Assembly (NCBI GenBank): GCA_036784855.1
Contig: JAZDSV010000007.1
Coordinates: forward strand, 186,001 to 250,000
Length of the DNA stretch: 64,000 nucleotides
Source: Aphelidium insulamus
Taxonomy: Eukaryota; Aphelidiomycota; Aphelidea; Aphelidiaceae
Reading direction: 5' to 3'
The position numbers were made by a program, and so were the translations under genes. The stretch's first letter is position 1, and the number at the start of each line of letters is the position of its first letter. The notes under the pieces were generated by a model. The model made no database searches. It was not told where the DNA came from and saw nothing but the letters and a program-made list of their open reading frames with translations. Positions 30,394-41,096 of this stretch are shown here, in pieces.

Positions 30394-32659
30394 TCAGGTG
30401 TGTCTGGCGCTGCCAGCGTCTGTTTCTTTTTTGCGCTGCTCCTGCTTGGTAATCTCATCAACTTCCTTGGCCAGCGCCACAATCTCGTCCAGGAACACTC
30501 GGCCGTCGCCATCCGCATCCAGCCGCCGTACAATCTTGCCGATTCGCGCCGGGTCGGGCGGGTTGCGCATCATACGCAGCGCTATGCCCAGCTGTTCCGT
30601 GCTCACGTCGGCGTGTGTCAGTGGCGCGTCGCCCTTGGTCAGTGTGTCGCCGAATGCGGTGGCGCGCTCCCCGTCCGCCGCCTGCAGATACTCTTCAATC
30701 TCGGAGATGAGTTCGTTCAGCTCCTTCAGCTGTTTCCGCTTGGTGCTGGGACTTGTGCCGCCTGCGGAACTCTTGGCCGCCCCCACCGTCTGCTGCTGGT
30801 CGTCGGTGGTGCTCGTCTGCGCTGACTTGCCCTCATTCTCCGCCTCCAGAGTGATCTGGTCACGGGCAAGTTTGAGGCGCTCCAATTCGGCGCGATGGTC
30901 CGACTCCATCTGCTCTTCTTGCGCGATGGCCGACAGATTCTGCTCCAGCTCCATGGCCTCTGCCCTGGTCAGCTGATCCTCGGCATTCGATGTGCTGTCT
31001 GCCATCGCGGTAGAGTCATGCTGATTAGTAGGGCTGGCTTCTTGCCCGGCTGCACGTTCAGCTTCCTTGCCATCCTCTTCGGCGGGTGCAAGCGCTGCGG
31101 CTTGTGCCTCGGCCCGCTATTGCATTCAGCATAAAGTGGCAAACCTAGTATATACAAGAAGTAACTTGCCTGAATTTCTTGCTCGGCAAGTTCGGTGGCG
31201 ATGCGCTGCTCCTCCTTCTCAATGAGCTCCAACTTTTGCTCGATCGAGGCGGTGCCTTGGCGCTCAGAGAGCCGCAGCTCCGTCTCCTCCACCGCCTCTT
31301 GTGTCAGTGAGGTCAGAGTGGTCTGCAGTGCCTCGGTGGCGGCATCCTCGTCGTCCGTGGTGTGCGGGCGGTCCGTCATCATGAGTGCGCGTGATAGAAT
31401 TAGCAGCGTGTGTGGGATCTCGTGCTTGAGGTGCAGATCTAGCCACTGCTGCAGCTCGTAGCGCAGCCTGTCTGGGTAGACGTCGATTGTGCGTATGCCG
31501 CGCGTCTGACAAGCAGCAAGCAGTTCCGGCACTGTCAGCGTGTCCACTCCCTCCCGTAATATCATCTGCAAAAGGTTATAAGCATACTATATATAATCAT
31601 CAGCATAACAGACCTTGTCATCTGCCTTAATATCACGCATGCGACGGCGCAGGATGAAGCGCAGAAAGCTGTCGGTACCGAATGCATTCACTCCCATAAA
31701 GCGGCACAAGGTCACCAGCTGTGGCCGCGACAAGTTGTCCAACGTGAAATCGTCGCTGAAACGCCGACACACGTCCATCACTTCCTCCGTGCTTGCCCGG
31801 CCTCCAGTTGTGCGGTACTAACATGTGAATATACGTTGCTATATAAGATAATATTGGCACACCTTTTTGAAAAAGCTGGCAAAGTCCTGCACAGTGACGG
31901 GGCCTTCAGACGCGGCAGCATGGCCCGCACTGCTGGTCTCCATCAGCGAGTCGCGCAGAAACTTGGCCAGTCGCAGTTTCGTCGCCATTGCCTGGCGTCT
32001 CTTCTCATCTTCGGTGGCCTTGTCGGCGTACGTGCTTGGCAGCATGTTGGGAAAGAGTTTCAGTGCCACGGGAAGCAGCAGCTCCATGAACGGCACAATG
32101 ACAAAGATGGCAAAGGGCAGCAGGCGAAAGAGATCATTGGTGGTTCGAAGCAGCTGCCGGGCAATTATACGTCTACATATACTTCATTATAGATGAGACA
32201 AACCTGCTGGTGCTCTCTCCGAGAGAGGCTGAAGCCCTTGACGAGTTTCCAAAAGAGCCGCGTCGATATGCGAACCTCTTTGGCCAGCAGTTTTGTCCCC
32301 AGCCAGTAGTGATGCACCTCGTGCTTGACGCGCACCCACAGAGATTTCTTGGGCGCCGCCACGGCATCACTCGGTGGCTTGCTGGCCGGAGACTGTTGCA
32401 CACGCGATCCCTGTGAGAATGTGCGCCGGACCGTCTGCGGCGCCATGTTGGCCAGAAGGCCGCGATGCAGGATGGCAGGCGACGGTATTGCGTGAGATGT
32501 GCTACTGTAGCTACCACTGCTAGACCAGTACGCCGCACGCGGCCATAGTTGCTGCGGCACCGGTGGCTGATATCTGGCGGCCCGTAGCGCGAATAAAGAC
32601 GCCGCCGCTGGCCGATGAGCGACAGGCAGGGCGACCGCGCCAGGGCGAAGCATGATCAC
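30394..32659 (-). CDS. LETM1: LETM1/Mdm38 mitochondrial inner-membrane protein
   Basis: LETM1 proteins control mitochondrial K+/H+ or Ca2+ exchange and bind mitoribosomes. Five exons (32659-32204, 32153-31863, 31817-31614, 31565-31170, 31116-30394), 689 residues. A long Arg/Ser/Ala-rich leader (transit peptide), then LSRREHQQLLRTTNDLFRL across junction 1, VIVPFMELLLPVALKLFPNM with the membrane span, DNLSRPQLVTLCRFMGV (ribosome-binding domain), coiled coils, and a C-terminal EF-hand loop DADGDGRVFLDE at 649-660. Intron 4 has a GC donor (CAG|GCAAGT); reading through it would lose the EF-hand region. Presence of an EF hand is LETM1-like rather than yeast Mdm38-like. Met3 is an alternative start. 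Confidence 0.93.
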
Positions 32660-32677
32660 TGGAATTACTGCGTCTTA

Positions 32678-33714
32678 TTATATTAACAGCTCTTCGACAG
32701 CATCTTTGCCCGGCACAGCAAAGTCCACCACGGCCGTGTAGCTGGTGTCCACGCGCGACTCGGCCAACAGCGCCGCGTTCAGCGAGTCGTTGCTGTTGCT
32801 CAGTTCGTGTGCCTCGCTCTCCTCCAGCGTTGCGTATCCGCTATTGGCCTTCAGGTAACTGTCCACCAGCCAGAATTGCACAATGTTCATTACCAGCGGG
32901 AATATCAGCATTACCTTGCTGAATGAGACATTGCATACTTGCCACTGTGCAGATATTGTTATGTGTGCCTACCAAGACAACTTGCAGATGTGGGTTGGAT
33001 ATGGCATTGACCAGCGTAATGCCGATTATGCGCACAATGTTGAGCTTCATGATTGCAACTGCAGATAGCTTCATCAAAGCAAGTCCGAACAAGTAAACGA
33101 CCAGCTGTTTAAACCATGCTAGTACGCGCGGAGGTCGGCCGTACACACCAGCTTTGATATCTGGAATATTAAAGCGTTTAATGAAGGTAATATTCCAGTG
33201 CCAGTACCTCCAACACCAACACACAATAAAAATTGTTCAAGCACGGTTAGATACACAATGAGCAGTCCTACACCGATCGTAGTATCCACCAATACGTTGA
33301 GAAAGTACCTAGTGTGTCAGATTCTTCTACAGCATACAATCTACGGAACTCACCAGACACATGGATTTGCCACATCTCCTTCCATGCCAAGCAGCCACGA
33401 CGTCACTACGTTTAGAGTGTGAATAAACGCTGCGCCCAAGGCTTGTTTTGATGTGTCCAAGAACCTTGCGTCACTCTATTAGACTATCGTCAAGTAGAAA
33501 TGTAAAAGCTCACCAAATGGTCAGTGTTCGTTGTGGATGTTCGCGTTGACGCTTATCTATAATGACGATGTAAGCTCCATGAAGCGGATATGAGATTTGC
33601 GACGTGCAGAGCAGTGAGCTGAAAGCAGTGATGGCCAGCAACACTTGTACGGCAATAGCTGCAGAGTAACTGTTAAGAGACCTTCGATAGTTGTCGCTCA
33701 CCAAAGTTGTCCAT
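32678..33714 (-). CDS. STIMATE/TMEM110-like vacuolar or ER membrane protein
   Basis: Six exons (33714-33702, 33658-33514, 33464-33354, 33308-33208, 33160-32973, 32914-32678) give 264 residues. The family pattern is clear after splicing: CVWYFLNVLVDTTIGVGLLI, DIKAGVYGRPPRVLAWFKQL, LALMKLSAVAIMKLNIVRII and VMLIFPLVMNIVQFWLVDSY. Animal members regulate STIM-Orai junctions; fungal ones (YPL162C type) are vacuolar membrane proteins. The first coding exon is only 13 nt (MDNF plus one base). About five membrane segments, then an acidic tail. All introns GT-AG. The function in this organism is not shown by the sequence. Confidence 0.8.
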
Positions 33715-33977
33715 CAGCTAATGTGCGCTTAAACGGTAGACAGCATGCTCTGAAGTAGACGCCTACCTTGCACTGCTCGTTGCCATCATCCTTCATTGAT
33801 TGCCGTCCTGCGTGCAGTGTTGGATGTATGTTAACAGTGGATACCAGTAGCCATAGTGACCGCTTCTGGATTTAGATTCATTGATCGCTTGGCATGTGAC
33901 CAGTGCACATCACTACAACGTCTGAGGTGATAAAACAATGAGCACATTTGTCCTATATTCTAACACCCCCGAGGTCG

Positions 33978-35069
33978 TCATGACGGAGGAGCAAAGACAA
34001 AGTTGAGGACAGCAGCCAAGCGCACCCCGCCCATGATGAGACCTTGCTCAACAATGTCGTAGTTCTTGGTGTAGTACTCTTCGCTCAGATCCACATCCGG
34101 GCTGTACCCAGGCCACACGTTCTTGCAGTTCCACGCGTTGATTCCCACCGCCCACTGATCGGGGCAGGCCGGCGATTCAATCACCGCACCGTCGTCGCCT
34201 TGTGGTTGGTACTGCGCGCTGTGCATGCTCTGCACATTGAACTTTGTGACTGGACCGTTATTCTTGTGTGCGGTGGCAGAACATGAGGTCCACAGGCCAA
34301 TAAGTTCCAAAAATTCATTCATAGTTCGTCCCTTCAAGTACGACGAGTACATTGAAAAGCTTCCATCAAAATTTTCCATTCGTTTCTAAGATGTGAAGAT
34401 CAATAATTCCGCACAGCATCAAAACTTATTATTAACCTTCAACAGAGTAGAGTCCCAAATAGAGTGCAAGTTGGTTTTAGCGTTGCGAAACCGAGCCGGC
34501 GCTCCATTGCCGCCCTTGTCACGTCCAGAGACTAGATAAATGTAAACTCGGCACCAACATTGTTACACCCAGCATACCATGCAGAGGCTGATGAAGGTCG
34601 CCGATAAAGTGGACCAGGAATTTAATTGCTTCCGCGCGCTGCACATCACCCAGCGACGTGTCCATCAAGCGCTGAGTATAGTTAAATATGGCGCCGACAA
34701 CGCAGCGGCCCGTAGAGCAATCACGCGAGTAGTCAAACGAGCACTGGCGCGGCTCGTCATCCTCGGGGTTCACGTAGTGCAAGTTGCTCGTCCAGCGGTA
34801 GTTGGGATTACGCTTGATCTGGTCGGCCCACGTGGCCACCGTGGTCAGATTGTCAAGTGGCAGCAGAGCGCCAATGGCCGCAATCGCCGTCGGCGACAAC
34901 AGTGACTCGGCAATGGTGGCCGTCAACTGGTGGCCTAACAGTTATGTAAGCGCGGCACGTGCATACATAAGTCGCCAAGCAGCTACATACCCTGGAAGCC
35001 CCAGGCTTGGACCAGCGCCAATAATGTCAGCCACAGTGCTGCGACCATTGCAGCGCTGTTGGCCGACAT
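33978..35069 (-). CDS. Secreted S1/P1-type zinc nuclease
   Basis: Family of extracellular single-strand nucleases and 3'-nucleotidases with three zinc ions. Four exons (35069-34991, 34934-34578, 34531-34437, 34385-33978), 312 residues. Signal peptide ends at ALVQA, leaving the mature N-terminal Trp (WGFQGHQLTA) whose backbone binds zinc. Other ligands: Asp in TWADQIK, His in NLHYVNP, HFIGDLHQPLHV (His, Asp, His), and NLHSIWD (His, Asp). RDKGGN is formed at junction 2. Cys pairs (CSFDYSRDC) are as in P1. The size fits secreted fungal S1/P1 enzymes. It probably scavenges nucleotides outside the cell. Confidence 0.93.
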
Positions 35070-35560
35070 GTCTGTGTGTAGATGGTGGCGGCGGCGTCAA
35101 GGCAGGAGCCGTGCTGGAGCGTTGTTGTCGGGTGTGCGCGTGAGCGTGTGACGCGATTACTACAACAGCGATTTAGCAGCGCGTTTTTCACAGCGTTTTA
35201 CAACAGCGAAAAAATGACAGTGACCTCTGGCCAATCAGCGTGCAGCTGGTGCGGCTCGTGCGTCCTTGCCGATTGTTCGTGCGAAATTCTTCATTCCTGC
35301 GGTGTTAGCGTTGTGCTGGTACTGTGCATTCATATACATCTGTTACATTCGCATATACTTGGTTTTCACTTTCACCGATCTTCAGTCGGTTGTAGTGCCC
35401 GAGCAGTGCCTCTGAAATACTTCTCTAGTGGCGATCTTAATTCTGAAAATCTGCTAGACATCAAAACATGTGCAAAATAGATTACGGACGAAGATTGGAA
35501 GATGAAACAGCAGCACGCGGTATTTTATTGAACCGTAGGGTACTACTGCAGTTCCATTGA
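35070..35560. other. Intergenic region, promoter of the S1/P1 nuclease
   Basis: About 490 bp. A GGCCAATCAG CCAAT box lies at 35228-35237. A plus-strand 132-codon frame covers much of it but resembles nothing and has poor composition for a protein. Two copies of a word with ACAGCG-TTT (about 35164-35205) make a loose repeat. Nothing else seen. Confidence 0.5.
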
Positions 35561-36711
35561 TTACCACAGCTTGTTCAAGACAGAAAACGACAACTCCTGG
35601 CCAAAGAAGGTGGCAGCATTTGCCTGTGGCGGTCAACACCTAAATAATTAACAGCTAGCACCGCGCAACTTACTGGGAAAGCACGCATCATGATGGGAAC
35701 AAATCCTTTGAACAGCGCCTGCGGTCCCTCATTCTACGCAAATGATATGAGAGAAAAATAAACAAATATAAAACATACCCTCATCATTTTAACGAATACA
35801 TCTCCAACTCCCTTGTAGGTTCCTTCTGGTGCGGCCTGCAGGCGAGACTTTAGCACGTCTGGCGGAATGGATATACTCCAGTTGGCCACCCCGGCCATTC
35901 CTAAACATTGATTATAGGACACAGGATACACACTATGCCATCATACCTCCAGCAAAGAGCACGGCGCCCTTGTTGAGCTCTCCGGGAGTGGTCAGACGCG
36001 CCTTGAGCCACTCGTAGACGCCAAAGTAGGCAACACTACCCGGAACATCCCGCATCAATGTGGCCACTGTGCCGCGATAGATGCTGGCCATGCCACCCGT
36101 GCGGTACAGATGCGTGATGACACCCACGGGGCCGCTGAAGGGCCGCTTGCCGGTCACGGGGTCCGCCACTTGCGTCTGCAGCAGCACCTTGACGCGCTCA
36201 ATGGGTGTCATGAGCACGGTGGTGGGTAGCGCGGAGAACCCGCCAGCCACCGACACTTGGCCCAGTGACAGCGGTTCGGAGGGTGACTGGCCGTAGACGC
36301 CGCGCACCAACTTCAGCCCGAGGTCAAAGCCCCAGAAGCAGGTGGCGAACAGGGGCGTCACAAACACCAGCGGGGTGGCCATGCCGCGGTACAGGCCACG
36401 CACGCCCTCCTTGGCCAGCGTTTGCCGCACGCAGTCCATGGCATTCTTGTACTGGTTCGAGGTCTGCAGCTTGACCTTGGTGGTGTCGAACGGGTGCCCA
36501 ACTGCGACCAGGCTGCGCGGCGTGTGTATGAGAGTGAGGGTGAGGATGGGTCAGTGGCTATGTACACGGATATACGGTGGCCTGGCCACACATGACAGAT
36601 GCATATAGAGGGCACCTACCAGATACCGCCAATACCGCCGCTGATAAACTTTTTGGCGCCGTACGGGTCCGCAGAGGCGCCGGCAGCGGCCGCTTCCTTC
36701 TCGTCGCCCAT
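35561..36711 (-). CDS. CRC1: Mitochondrial carnitine/acylcarnitine carrier
   Basis: SLC25 carrier that exchanges acylcarnitines for carnitine across the inner membrane for fatty-acid oxidation. Five exons (36711-36620, 36512-35947, 35900-35779, 35733-35674, 35623-35561), 300 residues. Three carrier repeats: repeat 1 has [18 protein letters not shown] (across junction 1), repeat 2 [15 protein letters not shown], repeat 3 [15 protein letters not shown]. The residue set [16 protein letters not shown] and [20 protein letters not shown] matches the acylcarnitine subgroup. The start MGDEKEA is 34 bp from the divergent CDC50 start. Confidence 0.93.
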
Positions 36712-36745
36712 TTTTGTTTGCACCAGACGCACACAACTGCAAACG

Positions 36746-38363
36746 ATGCCGCCGCCGCCGCCAGCAGCAACCGATACGGCCACGGCCACGGGGAACGCCG
36801 CCGCCGCCGCTCCTGGCACCACCACCGTCAAGAGTCGGCGCCCTGCCAGTGCGTGCACTGTGCTGTGATGTCTAGCATCGCCTAACCGTGCCGCGCGCAG
36901 ACACGGCCTTCAAGCAGCAGCGCCTGAAGGCCTGGCAGCCCATTCTCACGCCGCGCACGGTCCTGCCCACCTTTTTCATACTGGGTCTGGTGTGCCTGCT
37001 GCTGGGTGTCGGTCTCTACCTGGTGTCCAATAGCGTACGCCGCCCCACTGTGCGCTGCCGCCCTTCATGACTATTCAACCCCCGCAGGTGGTCGAGCTGT
37101 CATTCGACTACACTCAGTGCGCCGCGCAGGCCAGCAGCCAGCTACTGCCGCACAGGAGTGGCGCCATGACTGCGTGGTCATATGATTCTGGGAGCAAAGT
37201 GTGCACGGTGGAATTCACAGTGGACACCGCCATGGAGCCGCCGGTGTTCCTCTACTATCGCCTGACCAACTTTTACCAGAACCATCGGCGCTACGTCAAG
37301 AGCGTGGACACCACGCAGCTCAGCGGTGGCCAGAGGACCCTGGACTGTGACCCGCTGGCCGTCAACCCCACCAACAACCTGCCCTACTATCCCTGCGGTC
37401 TCATTGCCAACAGCATGTTCAACGGTTGGTCCCTGGTACTTTCCTCTGTACATGCAACGTACATATACTGTGACGATGAGCTACTTGATGTATTTATAAG
37501 TATGCTTACTTATTAATTTATTGTACTTTTCCGCTTATGCGATTGATGCCAACTTGTAAACGTCTCTGCTAATACTGCTGCTCTACTTTGCTTAATGTTC
37601 TTTGATACTACTGTGCCATTTGTCTTTAAACCTGGTTAACGTTATTACTTACGCGTATAACGATTATTTGTAAAACAATACTTGTTCCATTGACTCCATG
37701 ACACACCCTTCTAGACACTATCGGCACGGTGACATCGTCAGACTTTACGCAATTTCAGATCTCAAAGAGGGCAGGCGGAACCCCGTCCACGTACCCATTC
37801 ACATCCAAGGGCATCACCTGGCCATCGGACCAGACAAAGTACGGCGCCACCTCGTATGACCCGTCACAAATCTCTCCGCCCCGCGACTGGATCGGCGGCC
37901 AGTACCGCAATTACACTGTGCGCTCCACGTGGAAAGACACCGGCATCCTGTTCAATCCCACCACCGACGAGCACTTTCAGGTGTGGATGCGCACTGCGGG
38001 ACTGCCGACGTTCCGGAAACTGTACGGCAAGAACACACTGACCACGCTCACCCCCGGCACATACACCATTGAAATCGAGTACAACTTTCCCGTGGTGGGA
38101 TTCGACGGCACAAAGTCCATTGTAATATCCACTACCTCGTGGCTGGGTGGCAAGAATCCATTCCTGGGCACGGTGTACATTGTTGTTGGTGTGATTTGCA
38201 TTGTCTTGGGCGCTATTTTCCTGGCCAAGCATTTGCTCTCACCCAGGTATATTTTGTATATATATTAAAGTTTGTCTCACGTCGTGGCAGAAAACTGGGC
38301 GACCACACGTATCTGTCATGGAACCAGCCGCAGGTGGCAGTGCCAGTATCGGCCGGTTCATGA
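36746..38363 (+). CDS. CDC50: CDC50/Lem3 family subunit of P4-ATPase lipid flippases
   Basis: CDC50 proteins chaperone P4-ATPases that flip phospholipids. Five exons (36746-36848, 36901-37034, 37088-37424, 37715-38246, 38291-38363), 392 residues. Pattern: [18 protein letters not shown] (formed at junction 1), first membrane span [60 protein letters not shown] (junction 3), a lumenal domain with NYTVRSTW, and the second span [19 protein letters not shown]. The N-terminus is Pro/Ala/Thr-rich. Intron 3 is 290 nt, four to five times the local norm. All donors GT. Confidence 0.95.
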
Positions 38364-38442
38364 GCAGTTCAGGCCAAGACAAGAAAGAAAATATATGCTA
38401 TTTATAGTTCTTGTCAACAATTACAGATATAATCACCAGCGC

Positions 38443-39862
38443 ATGTCCACCACATTTGTGCCCATATCCCCCGGCGAGGCCGAGACACAGAGATCCAAGT
38501 CAGGGCGGCGCCGGACGGACACGTGCGTGCGATATGTGTCTCTGTATAAGCATCGTGCTGACCCCGTAGTGACGGGTATGAAATGTCCAACACTGCGCGA
38601 TCATCCACGTCGCCCACGCGCTACTCCGCGTCCGGTATCACACCGCGCTCCAAGACAAGATACGGCGCGCCGGATGGACGTGCCACCCATCTGGCCACCC
38701 CGGATTCGCGTGCGTACAGCGACGGAGCCGACGACGAGGATATCGACACGTATCTGCAACAGCAGCGCAAACAGGGCCGCCCATGGTTTCTAATGGCCAT
38801 GACGGCCGCGCAAGTACTCGCCCTCTTTTCCACCCTGAGCAAGTAGTATATCATCTGTATCAACAATACGCTAACTCGGCATATCTACCACCAGTTATCA
38901 ACTATCAGCTGACCGGGTCCTTTATCGAAACAAAGCCCTTCAACATCATGCTCGGCCCTAGTGCCTTGGTGCGTGCATACAATTATATTGTCGTGGCAGA
39001 CATCTCACTCACTCACTAACTCGCTCTATATTAGACACTGATACGGTCGGGAGCGCGGTTCGTGCCGTGCATGAAACAAACCAACTCGCTCTCTGCACAG
39101 CTGATACAGTGTCCATCGAAAATGAGTGCAAACGGCGACGGCGCCTGCACAGTGAATGACATCTGCGGTCTGGACGCGACAGCCAAGCCGAATGACTGGT
39201 GGCGTTTCATTGTGCCGATCTTTCTGCACGGCGGTCTGCTGCATCTGGCGTTCAATCTCATGTTTCAAGTCAAGGCCGGCTTCCAGATGGAGCGGGAATT
39301 CGGATGGTGGCGCATGGCGCTGATATACCTCTCCAGCGGTGTGTTTGGCTTTATCTTTGGCGGTAATTTCGCCAATGAACTTGCGCGTGCGTACTCTTGA
39401 ATTTTCTGTCTGTACTTAGTGATTTATATCTTAGCGTCGGTTGGTTGTTCCGGTGCACTGTTTGGATTGCTGGGCTGTATGGTGCTGGATTTGCTGATGC
39501 ACTGGCGACAGGTGGTGGCTCCGTGGCGTGAACTCATCAACCTCATTGTCACGATTATTGTGTCATTCCTAATCGGTCTGCTGCCCGGCATCGACAACTT
39601 TTCCCACATTGGAGGCTTCATCATGGGCATATTGACGGGCCTGGTGCTGATGCCGCGACGCCATTTCGGCCCGCGAGACCAGATAATCAAGACTGTGCTG
39701 ATGGTGGCATCCATTCCAGTGGTCTTGCTTCTGATTATTGGACTGCTTGTGTCATTCTATAACAATTCCGCGGAATCACTGTGCTCCTGGTGCCACTATC
39801 TTGGATGTGCTCCCATTGCCGGCTTGTGTGACATCTCAGCCCTGGGATCGGCGCCCAACTAG
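38443..39862 (+). CDS. Rhomboid intramembrane serine protease
   Basis: Five exons (38443-38522, 38570-38838, 38895-38968, 39035-39386, 39435-39862), 400 residues. After a disordered Ser/Arg-rich cytosolic domain come the first membrane span (RPWFLMAMTAAQVLALFSTL), the loop TGSFIETKPFNIMLGPSALT, GARFVPCM, the catalytic Ser in VGCSGALFGLLG, and the catalytic His in NFSHIGGFIMGIL. The type resembles animal RHBDL and fungal secretory-pathway rhomboids. Intron 2 requires a GC donor (TGA|GCAAGT); it is the only join giving STLIINYQLTGSFIETKP in phase. If the first exon is not used, translation could start at 38583 (MSNTARSS). Confidence 0.88.
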
Positions 39863-40072
39863 ACCCACGTGGACTTGATATAGTTCTTTTTGAATTATCT
39901 TTATACAAGTTGATAATTTTTTTTTGCAGAAACGAATCGTATTTATCATAGAGTTATGTATGTATTAAACCGATTGATTAAGCCGGCTGAAACGGCGCCG
40001 CGTGTGATTCGACAAGGCGCCACGTGATCGCGATCTCGTCGCACCGAATAATTTGCATTCGCGCGAAATAAA

Positions 40073-40985
40073 ATGGCATCGCCAAAGCCGTCAGCACCGC
40101 CCATGCCGGCCCCGCCGCCGCCCTACAGCGCATTTCCACAGTCACCGACGCTTATGTCGCGTCAAATTGTCGGATTGTCGCAGCCATACGCCGATACGAG
40201 TGATGTTGGCCCGCCTGGAGAGAGCACGCCGTTCTTTGCCGCGCTCAAAGTTGTCGATTGCGACGTGCATGTCCGTCTAGGTGCGTTGGAAATGTAACTT
40301 CTTACGTATGCACATCCACACCGACTGATAATGTTAATGTGCAGCATTCCTGCGCAAGGTGTACAGCCTGCTCACGTTGCAGTTTATATGGACTATTGCA
40401 TTGTGCCTCCTCTTCTACAACATTCCATCGTGGCGTCAATATGCACAGTCTTCCTTCGTCACGTACGTGGTCAGTGCCGTATTGAGCTTTGTGTTCGTAC
40501 TGGCCGCCATGTACTGGCGTCGCACGTACCCGGCAAACGTGACACTGCTCACACTGTTCACGCTGTCCATTGGGTACACGGTGGCGGTGGTGGTCACCTA
40601 TTACTCGGTACTCGTGGTGTTGGAAGCGCTGATAATAACCGGCACCGTGTTCTTTCTGCTCACCGGCTACACTTTGACGTCCAAGCGTGATTTCAGCGGC
40701 TGGGGACCGTTTCTGGGAGTGGCGCTGATGTCTCTGCTGGTCAGCATGATTGTGCAGTTGGTGCTGGCATACGTGTTTGGCATATACTCATCGGTGCTGG
40801 ACATTTGCATCAGCGCCGGGGTGGCCGTGGTGTTCTCGCTGTACATTGTGTATGACACGTTTGTAATATTTCGCATAATGTCCCCGGACGAGTACATTGT
40901 GGCCGTGATCAACCTGTACTTGGACGTGCTGAATCTCTTCCTGGCCGTGCTACGTCTGCTTGGCGCCCTCAACGGCAACAACTAG
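40073..40985 (+). CDS. TMBIM/Lifeguard-family membrane protein (Bax inhibitor-1 fold)
   Basis: Members are seven-span ER/Golgi/vacuole membrane proteins that act as pH-sensitive Ca2+ leaks and cell-death suppressors. Exons 40073-40280 and 40345-40985, 282 residues. The cytosolic N-terminus is Pro-rich (APPMPAPPPPYSAFPQSP), as in Lifeguard/GRINA proteins. AFLRKVYSLLTLQFIWTIAL starts the membrane domain; the C-terminal signature is YIVYDTFVIF plus SPDEYIVAVINLYLDVLNLF, with the conserved Asp pair region. The intron is GT-AG, phase 1. Confidence 0.93.
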
Positions 40986-41096
40986 TTTAGTTAATATAAT
41001 GTTGCATTTGGCATTAAATCTGAGCCGCTTATGTAAGTATAATTCTTGCCGCGTATCAATGGTTTATTTTGGACATGGAGCCAGATCACTCACCGC

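Noticed and set aside
35082..35480. 132-codon plus-strand frame upstream of the S1/P1 nuclease
   Set aside because: Lies in the nuclease 5' region, has Cys/His/Val-biased composition, no start context or family, and includes a CCAAT promoter element.
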